Part shown: in pieces, positions 49,435-58,626 of the stretch
How the letters are laid out: each line of letters opens with the position of its first letter
Position numbering within the stretch: the stretch's first letter is position 1
Source of the DNA: an uncultured Pseudomonadales bacterium
GTDB lineage: Bacteria; Pseudomonadota; Gammaproteobacteria; Pseudomonadales; Azotimanducaceae
Direction: 5' to 3'
Assembly (NCBI GenBank): GCA_958296405.1
Contig: OY282519.1
Coordinates: 852,132-916,131, forward strand
DNA length: 64,000 bases
Program-made: the position numbers and the translations under genes
Notes under the pieces: model-generated
Databases searched by the model: none
What the model was told of the DNA's origin: nothing
Seen by the model: the letters and a program-made list of their open reading frames with translations, nothing else

Positions 49435-50272
49435 CGGCCTGGGCGGGTTGGGCGGGTTGGCTGGCCGGCGCCAGCTTGGGGTAGGGGATCAAGAACGAGG
49501 GGCCGTCGCGCCGGCCCTTGGCGCGCGCAGTGGCTGGTGGCGGCGGCAATCCCAGCAGCGCGGAGAGGTCGCGCACGTCGGCGTCGCGCATTTCGCGGAC
49601 TTGACCGCGCCGCAGCCAAGGCGGCAGGACGACCGGCCCATAGCGTACGCGCTTCAAGCGCGTGACCTTGTGTCCGACGGCGCCGAAGAGTTGGCGCACT
49701 TCGCGGTTGCGTCCCTCCATCAGCACGACGTGATACCAGTGGTTGGCGCCGCGGCCGTCGTAGTAGCGCACATCCGAGAAGCGTTGCAGGTTGCCATCGA
49801 TTTCCACGCCGGCTGCGAGTTCGGCGAGGGCGGCGTCAGACAACTTGCCGTCCAAGCGCACCGCGTATTCGCGGTCGATGCCCGTCGAGGGGTGCATCAA
49901 GCGATGTGCCAAGGCGCCGTCGTTGGTGAGCATCAAGAGGCCGGTGGAGTACATGTCGAGGCGGCCGACGGAGAGCCAACGGCCCTGGCCGAGGCGCGGC
50001 AGCGCGTCGAACACGATGGGGCGCCCCTCTGGGTCGCGGCGTGTGCAGACCACGCCCTCTTGCTTGTTCATCACCCACACCCGCGAGCGCGGCGGCGCCA
50101 TCGGCGCCAAGCGGCGCCCGTCGATGCCGATGCGATCTTCCGGCTTCACGCGCGCGCCGATGGTCGCCACTTGGCCGTTGACGGTGATGCGCCCTGCGCG
50201 AATCCAGTCCTCCATTTCGCGCCTGGCGCCCATGCCGCGCTGAGCGAGGGTCTTTTGGAGTTTCTCTGACAC
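49388..50272 (-). CDS. rluB: 23S rRNA pseudouridine synthase B
   Basis: 294 residues from GTG 50272. It has an S4 RNA-binding domain (LAQRGMGARREMEDWIRAGR) and the catalytic motif GRLDMYSTGLLMLTNDGALA with Asp, as in the RsuA/RluB family. The basic C-terminal tail is common in RluB. It modifies helix 89-region uridine of 23S rRNA. It is the last gene of the minus-strand set yciO-trpS-scpA-scpB-rluB. Confidence 0.9.
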   Translation of the reverse strand: MSEKLQKTLAQRGMGARREMEDWIRAGRITVNGQVATIGARVKPEDRIGIDGRRLAPMAPPRSRVWVMNKQEGVVCTRRDPEGRPIVFDALPRLGQGRWLSVGRLDMYSTGLLMLTNDGALAHRLMHPSTGIDREYAVRLDGKLSDAALAELAAGVEIDGNLQRFSDVRYYDGRGANHWYHVVLMEGRNREVRQLFGAVGHKVTRLKRVRYGPVVLPPWLRRGQVREMRDADVRDLSALLGLPPPPATARAKGRRDGPSFLIPYPKLAPASQPAQPAQAVTAARSKSPRRSSGQ

Positions 50273-50292
50273 GGCGTCGCCTTCCTAGGCGT

Positions 50293-51036
50293 TCAACGGT
50301 CCGCGCGCAGGTGTACCACCTGTGCCAGCGGCCGCTCGTCGGCGGGCGGCGCCGCGTCGTCTGCGTCGCCTTGGGGCGTTGCGGCGGCGTCGCTCGATGC
50401 GTCCGCGGCCGTCATCTGTTCGCTTGGCTCGCCCCCCTCGGCTGCCGGCGCCGGCACACGCTCCGCCGCGGCTGCCTCGTCCTCGACATGCGGATCGACC
50501 AGCGCCTTGATTTCGGCTAACGGCGGCAATTCTTCCAAACTCTTCAGGTTGAAATAGTCCAGAAAGGAGCGGGTGGTGGCGTACAACGCGGGCCGCCCGG
50601 GCACCTCGCGCTGGCCCACCGCGCGGATCCAGCCGCGCTCCAACAGCGAGCGCATGATGTTCTGGCTCACGCTGACGCCGCGCACGGCCTCGATGTCGCC
50701 GCGCGTCGCCGGTTGCCGGTAGGCGATGAGGGCGAGCGTCTCCAACAGTGCCCGGGAATAGCGCGGCGGCTTTTCCTCCCACAACCGGCTCACCCACGGG
50801 CTCAACTGTTGCCGCACTTGGAAGCGATAGCCGCTGGCGACGCGCTTCAGCTCATAGCCGCGGCCGTCGAGGGCGTACTCGATTTCGCTCAGCGCGGAGC
50901 GCACCGCTTGGCGTGGGTCGCCCTCCGGCAGTTCGTCCGGTCGGAACACGGCCACCAAGCGGTCCACGGACATGGGTTGGGCGGCAGCGAGGAGCACGGC
51001 CTCGACGACCCGTTCGATGTCCTGCTGCTCAAGCAT
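50293..51036 (-). CDS. scpB: segregation and condensation protein B
   Basis: 247 residues from ATG 51036 (MLEQQDIERVVEAVLLAAAQ). The winged-helix body includes SRALLETLALIAYRQPATRG and IEAVRGVSVSQNIMRSLLER, diagnostic for ScpB. The C-terminal 60 residues are acidic and Ala-rich. It works with ScpA and SMC in chromosome condensation. It overlaps scpA by 8 bases. Confidence 0.93.
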   Translation of the reverse strand: MLEQQDIERVVEAVLLAAAQPMSVDRLVAVFRPDELPEGDPRQAVRSALSEIEYALDGRGYELKRVASGYRFQVRQQLSPWVSRLWEEKPPRYSRALLETLALIAYRQPATRGDIEAVRGVSVSQNIMRSLLERGWIRAVGQREVPGRPALYATTRSFLDYFNLKSLEELPPLAEIKALVDPHVEDEAAAAERVPAPAAEGGEPSEQMTAADASSDAAATPQGDADDAAPPADERPLAQVVHLRADR

Positions 51037-51922
51037 CGGGTGCGCTCGATGGCGCCGCGCCGGCGCTGCGCACATAGATGGGCGCGAACGGGCGCCGCTG
51101 CACCAGTTCCACAAGCCCCTCCCGGCACAGCTCCAGCAAGGCGAGGAAGGTGACCACCACGCCGCGCCGCCCCTCGCTGGGTGTGAACAGTGCGCCGAAG
51201 GGCACGAAGCGCTCGCTGGCGCTCACGCTCGCCAACACATGGGACATGCGTTCGCGCACGGAGAGGGCCTCCATTTGCACGGCATGGCGTTCATGCAGGT
51301 CGGCGCGGCGCAACACGTCGGCCAAGGCGAGCATCAACTCGCGCATGTCCGCCGTCGGCGCGGGGCGCTTGGCAACGAACTGCGGTGGCGTCGCGGTGGC
51401 GACGAACAGGTCGCGCTCAAGGCGCGGCAAGTCGCCAAGCTGCGTCGCGGCTTCTTTGAAGCGCTCGTATTCCTGCAGGCGGCGGATGAGCTCGGCGGCT
51501 GGGTCCTGCTCTGCCTCTTCGGCGCTTGCCGGGCGCGGCAGCAACAAGCGGGATTTGATCTCCGCCAACGTCGCGGCCATCGCCAGATACTCCCCGGCCA
51601 GCGTCAGCTCGAAGGCGCGCATCAACTCGATGTAGCGCAGGTATTGCTCGGTGACTTCCGCCACCTTCACTTGGAGGATGTCCAGGTTGCGGCGTCGAAT
51701 GAGGTAAAGCAAGAGGTCGAGCGGGCCCTCGAAGGTTTCCAAGAACACCTCGAGGGCATGGGGCGGGATGTGCAGATCCTCCGGCAGCGCATCCACCACC
51801 TCGTCGCCGACCACCGCCAACACTTCGCCTGGACGATCGCGCCGCGCGGCCTGCAGGCGGGCGCCGGGTTGCGTGGGCGCCGCTGCGGCGGGTCGGCCTT
51901 CGCTGCCCTCGGTGGCCTTCAT
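51029..51922 (-). CDS. scpA: segregation and condensation protein A
   Basis: 297 residues. FEGPLDLLLYLIRRRNLDIL and VAEVTEQYLRYIELMRAFEL at residues about 66-110 are the ScpA signature. It bridges the SMC heads as kleisin. The N-terminus has an extra Ala/Arg-rich stretch of about 50 residues. The ATG overlaps the trpS TGA (ATGA). Confidence 0.93.
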   Translation of the reverse strand: MKATEGSEGRPAAAAPTQPGARLQAARRDRPGEVLAVVGDEVVDALPEDLHIPPHALEVFLETFEGPLDLLLYLIRRRNLDILQVKVAEVTEQYLRYIELMRAFELTLAGEYLAMAATLAEIKSRLLLPRPASAEEAEQDPAAELIRRLQEYERFKEAATQLGDLPRLERDLFVATATPPQFVAKRPAPTADMRELMLALADVLRRADLHERHAVQMEALSVRERMSHVLASVSASERFVPFGALFTPSEGRRGVVVTFLALLELCREGLVELVQRRPFAPIYVRSAGAAPSSAPDA

Positions 51923-53130
51923 CGGTGGCTCACGCCCACCGCCGCGCGCACCGCCTCCATGGTGTCACGGGCCACGTCCCGGGCCGCCTCCGAACCTTCG
52001 ACGATGATGGCGCGCACCGTGTTCGGGTCTCGCTCGTACTGCTCGGCGCGCTCGCGGAACGGCGCCTGTTCCTTGATGATGGCGTCGATCAAAGGGCCTT
52101 TGCAGTCCACGCAGCCGATGCCGGCGGAGCGGCAGTTCGTCGCCGCCCAGGTGCGCACGGATTCTTCGGACAACGCTTGGTGCAAGGCGAACACCGGGCA
52201 ATTGTCCGGATTGCCGGGATCTGAGCGCCGCACCCGCGCCGGGTCCGTGGGCATGGTGCGGAGCTTGCGTTCCACCTCGCTCGGCGCTTCGCGCAAGCCG
52301 ATGGTGTTGCCGTAAGACTTGGACATCTTGTCGCCGTCGATGCCGGGGATGAGCGGCGTCTCGGTGAGCAGCGCCTGCGTCTCCGCGAGGATGATGCGGC
52401 CGCCGCCCTCCAGATAGCCGAACAGCCGCTCGCGGTCGCCAATGGAGAGATTTGGCTGCTCGCTCAACAGCGCCCTGGCGCGCTCCAAGGCCTCGCGGTC
52501 GCCACGCTCCAAGTAATCGCGCCGCGCCTCCCGGTAGAGCCGCGCAGCCTTGCGCCCCATCTTGCGGACGGCGGCTTGCGCATGCTCCTCGAACCCTGGC
52601 TCCTTGCCATAAATGTGGTTGAACCGACGCGCCACTTCGCGCATGAGCTCGATGTGCGCCACTTGGTCCGCACCGACCGGCACCTTGCCGGCGCGATAGA
52701 TGAGCACGTCCGCGGACTGCAGCAGGGGATAGCCGAGAAAGCCGTAGGTGGAAAGGTCTCGATCGTTGAGCTTCTGCTGTTGGTCCTTGTAGCTCGGCAC
52801 CCGCTCGAGCCAACTGATCGGCGTGATCATCGACAGCAGCAAATGCAGTTCCGCATGCTCTGGCACGCGGCTTTGCACGAAAATGGTGGAGGCGCCAGGG
52901 CTCAACCCCGCGGCCAGCCAGTCCACCACCATGTCGAGGGTGTTGCGCTCGATGATCTCCGGCTGTTGGTAGTGCGTGGTGAGGGCGTGCCAATCCGCCA
53001 CGAAGAAGAAGCATTCGTACTGGTGCTGAAGCTGCACCCAATTCTTCAGCGCGCCGTGGTACTGGCCGATGTGCATGCGGCCGGTGGGCCGCATGCCGGA
53101 CACCACCCGCTGTTGCGAATCGTTGCTCAC
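51919..53130 (-). CDS. trpS: tryptophanyl-tRNA synthetase
   Basis: 403 residues from GTG 53130 (VSNDSQQRVVSGMRPTGRMH); a longer frame to 53205 overlaps yciO and is less likely. Class I signature MHIGQYHG and GDKMSKSYGN. An insert of about 60 residues (RKMGRKAARLYREARRDYLE and beyond) in the anticodon-binding half gives the longer form found in some gammaproteobacteria. It charges tRNA-Trp. Confidence 0.93.
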   Translation of the reverse strand: MSNDSQQRVVSGMRPTGRMHIGQYHGALKNWVQLQHQYECFFFVADWHALTTHYQQPEIIERNTLDMVVDWLAAGLSPGASTIFVQSRVPEHAELHLLLSMITPISWLERVPSYKDQQQKLNDRDLSTYGFLGYPLLQSADVLIYRAGKVPVGADQVAHIELMREVARRFNHIYGKEPGFEEHAQAAVRKMGRKAARLYREARRDYLERGDREALERARALLSEQPNLSIGDRERLFGYLEGGGRIILAETQALLTETPLIPGIDGDKMSKSYGNTIGLREAPSEVERKLRTMPTDPARVRRSDPGNPDNCPVFALHQALSEESVRTWAATNCRSAGIGCVDCKGPLIDAIIKEQAPFRERAEQYERDPNTVRAIIVEGSEAARDVARDTMEAVRAAVGVSHR

Positions 53131-53158
53131 GTGGACGGGTTCCAGCGATTCAGCGCGA

Positions 53159-53770
53159 TCATAACTCGAACTCGACGAGGCCTGGGCGCGTGACGCGGGG
53201 CGCATCGCCCGTTAAGTCCACCACGGTGGTGGGCTCCGGGGAGCGGGCGCCACCGTCCAAGATGAGATCGACGACACCCGCCAAGCGCTCCTTGATGACG
53301 CTGGCTTCGGTGAGCGCGTTCGCGTCGCCGGGCAGCACTAGGCTGGTGGACATCATCGGCTCATTCAAGAGCGTGAGCAAGCCGTGGCTGACGGGGCAAT
53401 TCGGCACGCGCAAGCCGATGGTGCGCCGCCGGCTCATCAACCGCCGGGGCACCTCGCGCGTGGCTTTCAGCACGAATGTGACGGGGCCGGGGGTGTAGCG
53501 CTTGACGATGCGGTAGCTCGTGTTGTCCACCATCGCGTAGGCGGCCAGCTCGGACAAATCCCGGCACATCAGCGTGAACAGATGGCGCGGATGCAGGGCG
53601 CGAATCTCGCGCACCCGATCCAGCGCCGCCTTGTCGCCGATATGACAGCCCAAGGCATAGGTGGAGTCTGTGGGGTAGGCGATGACGCCGCCGCCAGTCA
53701 GCACTTCAACGGCGCGCGTCAACAGGCGGCGCTGCGGATGGGTGGAATGAACGCTGAAGAATTGGCTCAC
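53159..53770 (-). CDS. yciO: YciO/YrdC/Sua5-family protein
   Basis: 203 residues from GTG 53770. GGGVIAYPTDSTYALGCHIG, RYTPGPVTFVLKATREVPRR and IGLRVPNCPVSHGLL are the YrdC-like RNA-binding fold. The family is related to the enzyme making threonylcarbamoyl-AMP, though YciO itself is usually a non-essential paralogue. Divergent from yciB, with a short shared promoter region (53771-53791). Confidence 0.88.
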   Translation of the reverse strand: MSQFFSVHSTHPQRRLLTRAVEVLTGGGVIAYPTDSTYALGCHIGDKAALDRVREIRALHPRHLFTLMCRDLSELAAYAMVDNTSYRIVKRYTPGPVTFVLKATREVPRRLMSRRRTIGLRVPNCPVSHGLLTLLNEPMMSTSLVLPGDANALTEASVIKERLAGVVDLILDGGARSPEPTTVVDLTGDAPRVTRPGLVEFEL

Positions 53771-53791
53771 AGCCGCTATTATCCGCCTCTT

Positions 53792-54352
53792 ATGAAGCAG
53801 TTGTTGGATTTCCTGCCGGTCCTCGCGTTCGTCGGCGTGTATGTCTTCACGGACATTTTCATCGCCACCGCGGCGTTGATGGTGAGCGCCGTCGTCCAAG
53901 TGTCGATCATGAAGCTGATGCGGCGTCACGTCAGCCGGCAAATGTGGGTGGTGATGTGGGTGGCGCTCGTTTCCGGGGGGCTCACCCTCGCCTTTCGGGA
54001 TGCCCTGTTCATCCAATGGAAGCCCACCATCGTGTACTGGGTGATGGCGGCGGCGCTGATTGGCAGCCGCTATGTCGGCCGCGGGGATTACCTCGAGCGC
54101 GCTTTGGGCCGTGCCATCACGCTGCCGCCGCCGGCATGGACGCGCGTCACATGGGGTTGGGGCCTCGCTTTGGCCGCGGCGGGCGGCGCCAACCTGTTCG
54201 TGGCGTTTGGCTTCAGCGAGGCCGCGTGGGTCACGTACAAGCTGGTTTCCGCATTCGCCATCCCGCTGTTGCTCACCGTGGCGACGGGCGCGTACCTGTT
54301 CGCCGCCGGGCATTTGGCGCCGGCCGCGACGCTGGAAGAGGCGGAAGGATGA
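53792..54352 (+). CDS. yciB: inner-membrane septation protein YciB
   Basis: 186 residues with five hydrophobic segments. MKQLLDFLPVLAFVGVYVFT and FRDALFIQWKPTIVYWVMAA are conserved in YciB/IspZ, which affects cell division and envelope stability. Its TGA overlaps the ATG of the next gene. Confidence 0.92.
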   Translation: MKQLLDFLPVLAFVGVYVFTDIFIATAALMVSAVVQVSIMKLMRRHVSRQMWVVMWVALVSGGLTLAFRDALFIQWKPTIVYWVMAAALIGSRYVGRGDYLERALGRAITLPPPAWTRVTWGWGLALAAAGGANLFVAFGFSEAAWVTYKLVSAFAIPLLLTVATGAYLFAAGHLAPAATLEEAEG

Positions 54353-55017
54353 TGCCGCGCCGCACCGCCGGCGCGCTGGCAGCGGCGCTGATCGCGTTCG
54401 CCGGCCACGCCTTGGCGGAGACGCGCTACATCTCGGATGAGCTGCGCGTGCCGCTGCGCGCCGGGCCTTCCACCGAACACCGCATCCTGCATTGGGGCTT
54501 GCCGAGCGGCATGAGCCTCGAAGTGCTGAGCGAAGATGAGGAAACGGGCTTCGCCGAAGTGCGCACGGAGGACGACGCGACAGGTTGGGTGCCGCGCCAG
54601 TATCTGGTGAGCGAACCCGTTGCCCGGCACCGGCTCGCGACGGCGCAGGCCGAGATCGAACGGTTGGCCGCGCTGCTCGAAGGGGGTGAACCGGCGGTGG
54701 CGGCCGAGCTCATGCGCCTGCGCGAACTTGAAGCGGCCAACAGCGAGCTGCAGCGCAGCAACGAGGCGCTGGCGGAGGAGTTCGCCGAATTCAAGAGCGT
54801 CTTTGCGGACGACATCAACGTCCATGCCGAAAATGAGCGCCTGACGGATGAGAACGCCGCGCTGCGCGGGGAAGCGGACAATTTGGCGGACGCTGCCGGG
54901 GAGCTGCAGGCGAATGTGGAACGCCAGTGGATGCTCATCGGCGCGGGGCTTGTGTTGGTGGGCTTGCTGCTTGGCATCGCCATCAAGGCACGCCCGCGCC
55001 GCAGTGCTTGGTCGTGA
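54349..55017 (+). CDS. SH3-domain envelope protein (TIGR04211 type)
   Basis: 222 residues: a signal peptide (ALAAALIAFAGHALA), a bacterial SH3 domain (RYISDELRVPLRAGPSTEHR to WVPRQYLV), a coiled coil at about 90-190 and a C-terminal membrane helix (LIGAGLVLVGLLLGIAIKA). This is the arrangement of the TIGR04211 family found in gammaproteobacteria. Likely an envelope-tethered structural or cell-wall-sensing protein. Confidence 0.85.
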   Translation: MMPRRTAGALAAALIAFAGHALAETRYISDELRVPLRAGPSTEHRILHWGLPSGMSLEVLSEDEETGFAEVRTEDDATGWVPRQYLVSEPVARHRLATAQAEIERLAALLEGGEPAVAAELMRLRELEAANSELQRSNEALAEEFAEFKSVFADDINVHAENERLTDENAALRGEADNLADAAGELQANVERQWMLIGAGLVLVGLLLGIAIKARPRRSAWS

Positions 55018-55811
55018 CCGCGCTCTCCGTCAACGTCAACAAGGTTGCTTGGCTGCGCAACGCGCGCGGTGGCGGACTGCCGTCGGTGGTTGGCGCGGCG
55101 CAAACGGTCATCACCGCCGGCGCACAGGGCATCACGGTGCATCCGCGGCCGGATCAACGCCACATCCGCCCGGCGGACGTCGAAGCGCTTGGCGAGCTGG
55201 TGGCGCGGCATCCGAACATTGAGTTCAACATTGAGGGTAATCCCGAAGCCGGCCCGGCTGCTGGCTATCCGGGCTTCGACAAGCTCATCGAAGCCGCGCG
55301 GCCGGCGCAGGCGACGTTGGTGCCGGATGCGGAGCGCCAGCTCACGTCGGACCACGGGTGGGACTTGGCGGATGCCGCCGCCGCGGCGCGCGTGCGCGCC
55401 TGCGTCGCTCGTTGCCACGCTTGGGATGTGCGCGTCAGCTTGTTCCTGGACCCAGACGTGGATCAGGTGGCGCGCGCCAAGGAATGTGGTGCGGACCGCA
55501 TCGAGCTGTACACAGGCCCCTACGCCGAGGTGGTCGAGCAGGTTGGCCTGGCGCACCCGGATGCGCTGTGCTCTTTGGAGACATACGGCGAGGCCATCCG
55601 CGCCGCTCGCGCGATGGGGCTTGAAGTGAACGCGGGGCACGATCTGAACCGCGCCAATTTGCCGGCGTTCATTGCCTTGGGCAGCATCGCGGAAGTGTCC
55701 ATCGGCCATGCCTTGATCGCCGATGCGTTGTGCCTCGGCTTGGCGCCAGCGGTGCGCGCCTACTTGGCCGCCATCGAAAAAGGGCGCGCGGGTGGAGGCG
55801 CCGTTCTATGA
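55014..55811 (+). CDS. pdxJ: pyridoxine 5'-phosphate synthase
   Basis: 265 residues from GTG 55014 (GTGA overlap). SVNVNKVAWLRNARGG, GAQGITVHPRPDQRHIRPAD, EFNIEGNP, RIELYTGPYAE and GLEVNAGHDLNRANL match PdxJ phosphate- and substrate-binding loops. It condenses 1-deoxyxylulose 5-phosphate with 3-amino-2-oxopropyl phosphate. It overlaps the cyclophilin gene (ATGA). Confidence 0.95.
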   Translation: MTALSVNVNKVAWLRNARGGGLPSVVGAAQTVITAGAQGITVHPRPDQRHIRPADVEALGELVARHPNIEFNIEGNPEAGPAAGYPGFDKLIEAARPAQATLVPDAERQLTSDHGWDLADAAAAARVRACVARCHAWDVRVSLFLDPDVDQVARAKECGADRIELYTGPYAEVVEQVGLAHPDALCSLETYGEAIRAARAMGLEVNAGHDLNRANLPAFIALGSIAEVSIGHALIADALCLGLAPAVRAYLAAIEKGRAGGGAVL

Positions 55812-56371
55812 TTGGCGCATCGCGCCTCGGCGCCGCACTGGTAATGATGGCTATGGCGCAAACCCCCGCTGCCGAAACGGAGAACCCGGTCGTGGTGCTC
55901 GAGACGTCCATGGGCGACCTCACAGTGGAGCTCTTCCAAGCCGAAGCGCCGCAAACGGTGGAGAACTTCTTGGAACTCGTGGACGCCGGCTTCTACGAGG
56001 GCCTCATCTTCCACCGCGTCATCGCCGGCTTCGTCATTCAAGCGGGTGGCCACACCGCCGACATGAGCCACCGCGAAGCGCCCCGCACCGTCGTCAACGA
56101 ATCCGCCAACGGGCTGCGCAACGATCGCTACACCTTGGCGATGGCGCGACATTCAGACCCAGATTCGGCGGGCGCGCAGTTCTACATCAACATGGGCGAC
56201 AACCACAGCCTGAACAATCGGCGCGGCAGCCCGGGTTACACCGTGTTCGGCAGGGTCAGCGAGGGAATGGCCGTGGCGGATGCCATCGCCGGCGTGGACA
56301 CCACGACGCGAGCCTCGATGTCTGACGTGCCGGCGGAAGCCATTGTCATCAACAAAGCCACCCGACGATGA
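55808..56371 (+). CDS. periplasmic cyclophilin-type peptidyl-prolyl isomerase
   Basis: 187 residues with a signal peptide (LGAALVMMAMAQTPAAE). Cyclophilin core: VVLETSMGDLTVELFQAEAP, FYEGLIFHRVIAGFVIQAGG and GAQFYINMGDN, including the catalytic Arg in FHRV. It speeds proline isomerisation of exported proteins, as PpiA does. Confidence 0.9.
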   Translation: MIGASRLGAALVMMAMAQTPAAETENPVVVLETSMGDLTVELFQAEAPQTVENFLELVDAGFYEGLIFHRVIAGFVIQAGGHTADMSHREAPRTVVNESANGLRNDRYTLAMARHSDPDSAGAQFYINMGDNHSLNNRRGSPGYTVFGRVSEGMAVADAIAGVDTTTRASMSDVPAEAIVINKATRR

Positions 56372-56442
56372 AGCCGGCGGTGCCTCTGACCAGCGGGCCG
56401 GCAGCATCCGCCGCCGCTCACCAAGCTGCCGGCTGACGCGCC

Positions 56443-56868
56443 GTGAAGCCGTTCGCGTTCGCCGCTGTTGTCGGGGCGTTCATCGGGGTGGTGGCCGCGC
56501 AAGCGGGTTTCTGGCTCTTTGACGGCGCTGGCCTCGGCGCGCTGGGCATGACGATGCTCACCGGCGTCGCTGCGGCGTTGGCGGGAGTGCGCTTGGCGCG
56601 CCCGGCAGCGCGAGTCGAGGCCGCGGAGCGCCGCGCGCCGTCCTCGCCGCCGGCGGCCTTGGAGCGTGGCACCGTCAAGTGGTTCAACCGCACCAAGGGT
56701 TACGGCTTCATCGCGCGGGACACTGGCGGGGAACTCTTCGTGCATCAGCGGTGCATCCAGACGCAGGGCGGGCGCGGCGGCCTCAAAGAGGGGGACCGGG
56801 TCTCCTTCGTGGCCGTGTCCCGCAGCAAGGGCTGGCAGGCAGAGCAAGTCTCGTTGGCCGAAGGCTGA
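56443..56868 (+). CDS. membrane-anchored cold-shock-domain protein
   Basis: 141 residues from GTG 56443. Two N-terminal hydrophobic segments (about 5-25 and 30-48) precede a Csp-like domain: GTVKWFNRTKGYGFIARDTG and GELFVHQ, which hold the RNP1-like KGYGFI and FVHQ. Cold-shock domains bind single-stranded nucleic acid. The membrane anchor suggests action at the inner face of the membrane. The fusion is uncommon but seen in some gammaproteobacteria (recollection). Confidence 0.75.
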   Translation: MKPFAFAAVVGAFIGVVAAQAGFWLFDGAGLGALGMTMLTGVAAALAGVRLARPAARVEAAERRAPSSPPAALERGTVKWFNRTKGYGFIARDTGGELFVHQRCIQTQGGRGGLKEGDRVSFVAVSRSKGWQAEQVSLAEG

Positions 56869-56872
56869 GCGG

Positions 56873-58579
56873 ATGAACCTGCGCGCTGCGCTGACCGAAC
56901 GCTTCGTGCGCGCCTTCGACGCCGCCGGCATTGAAGATGCGGCGCCGCTGTTGCGCCCGGCCGGACGCCCGGAGTTCGGCGACTATCAAGCGAACGGCGC
57001 CATGGCCGCGGCGAAGCGGGCCGGCCGCAATCCGCGCGGCCTCGCCGAGGCCGTGGTGGCCGCGCTGCAAGCCGATGGCGTGGCGGCTGTGGCGGAGCGC
57101 GTCGAGGTCGCCGGGCCGGGCTTCGTCAACGTCACCCTTTCCCCAGCGTTCGTGGCGGCAAGCCTCGCGTCGGCCGGCGTCGAGCGAACGCAGCGCCCAG
57201 AGCGGATCGTCGTCGATTACTCTTCCCCGAATCTCGCCAAGGAGATGCATGTCGGGCACTTGCGCAGCACGATCATCGGCGATGCCATGGCGCGCATCCT
57301 GGAAACGCTCGGCCACCGAGTCATCCGTCAAAACCATGTGGGGGATTGGGGGACGCAGTTCGGCATGCTGCTCGCGCACTTGGCTGACATCGGCGTTGGT
57401 GCCGACACCACGACGACCGCCGCCGAACTGGGAGACTTGGAGGCCTTCTACGCAGCGGCCCGGCAGCGTTTCGACGCGGATGCGGAGTTTGCCGGCCGCG
57501 CCCGGCAGATGGTCGTCGCCCTGCAGGGTGGCGACGCGGCGGCGCGGGCGCATTGGCAGCGGTTCATCGAGCTCTCGCTGTCGCACTGCCGTGCCATCTA
57601 CGAACGGTTGGGCGTCACCCTCAGCGACGCAGACTTAGAGCCAGAGAGCCGCTACAACGAAGATCTGCCGAAGGTGGTGGCGGACTTGAGCGGCTTCATC
57701 ACCGTCTCCGAGGGCGCCAAGTGCATCTTTCTCGAGGGCTTTGACGTACCCATGATCGTGCAGAAGCGTGACGGCGGCTACCTGTATGCGACGACGGACC
57801 TCGCGTCGGTGCGACGCCGATGCGAGCGCCATGGCGCGACGCGGATTTGCTACTTCACAGACGCCCGCCAAGCGCTGCACTTCAAGCAACTCTTTGCGGC
57901 GGTGCGTTTAGCTGGATTCGCGCCGCCGGAGTGCAGCTTGGAGCATCTTCCCTTCGGCACCGTCATGGGTGGCGATGGGCGCCCGTTCAGAACCCGCGAC
58001 GGCGGCCAAGTGAAGCTCACGGCGCTGCTTGACGAGGCGGTGCAACGCGCCAGCCGCGTGGTGGGGGAGAAGAGCTTGGACTTGGCGCCGGAGGAGGCGG
58101 CAAAGGTCGCGCGGGTGGTCGGCATCGGCGCCGTGAAGTACGCAGACCTCATGCGCCATCGGGCGAGCGATTACGTCTTCGATTGGGACGCCATGCTGAG
58201 TTTCGACGGCAACACCGCGCCCTACCTGCAATACGCCTACGCGCGCATCAAGAGCCTGTTCCGCCGCGGCGGGGTGGCGAGCGATGCCTTGTTGGACAAA
58301 GCGCCCAGCATCGAGGCAGATGCGGAACGCCAGCTCGGCGTTGCGCTGCTGCGCTTCCAAGAGACGTTGGAGGCCGCCGCGGCGGAAGCCCTGCCGCACT
58401 ACTTATGCGGCTACCTATTCGGCTTGGCGGGCGCCTTCACGCGGTTCTACGAAACCTGCCCGGTGCTCGACGCTCCCGCAGTGGTGCGCGAGAGCCGGCT
58501 CACGCTCTGCGCCATCACCGGCGAGACGCTGCGCACGGGGTTGGGCCTGCTCGGCATCGAAACCGTCGAGCGCATGTAG
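56873..58579 (+). CDS. argS: arginyl-tRNA synthetase
   Basis: 568 residues from ATG 56873. The N-terminal Arg-S additional domain includes EFGDYQANGAMAAAKRAGRN. The class I motif is SPNLAKEMHVGHLRSTIIGD. The C-terminal anticodon-binding domain includes LQYAYARIKSLFRR and TRFYETCPVL. It charges tRNA-Arg. Confidence 0.95.
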   Translation: MNLRAALTERFVRAFDAAGIEDAAPLLRPAGRPEFGDYQANGAMAAAKRAGRNPRGLAEAVVAALQADGVAAVAERVEVAGPGFVNVTLSPAFVAASLASAGVERTQRPERIVVDYSSPNLAKEMHVGHLRSTIIGDAMARILETLGHRVIRQNHVGDWGTQFGMLLAHLADIGVGADTTTTAAELGDLEAFYAAARQRFDADAEFAGRARQMVVALQGGDAAARAHWQRFIELSLSHCRAIYERLGVTLSDADLEPESRYNEDLPKVVADLSGFITVSEGAKCIFLEGFDVPMIVQKRDGGYLYATTDLASVRRRCERHGATRICYFTDARQALHFKQLFAAVRLAGFAPPECSLEHLPFGTVMGGDGRPFRTRDGGQVKLTALLDEAVQRASRVVGEKSLDLAPEEAAKVARVVGIGAVKYADLMRHRASDYVFDWDAMLSFDGNTAPYLQYAYARIKSLFRRGGVASDALLDKAPSIEADAERQLGVALLRFQETLEAAAAEALPHYLCGYLFGLAGAFTRFYETCPVLDAPAVVRESRLTLCAITGETLRTGLGLLGIETVERM

Positions 58580-58626
58580 CCGCTCGGCTGTCGCCGCGTT
58601 CGCTTCCAGGCGCGATGCCCGGACCT

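Noticed and set aside
53159-54313. A 384-codon version of yciO
   Set aside because: The extra N-terminal 180 codons overlap yciB on the other strand and are charged and His-rich without a motif. The GTG at 53770 gives the normal family length.
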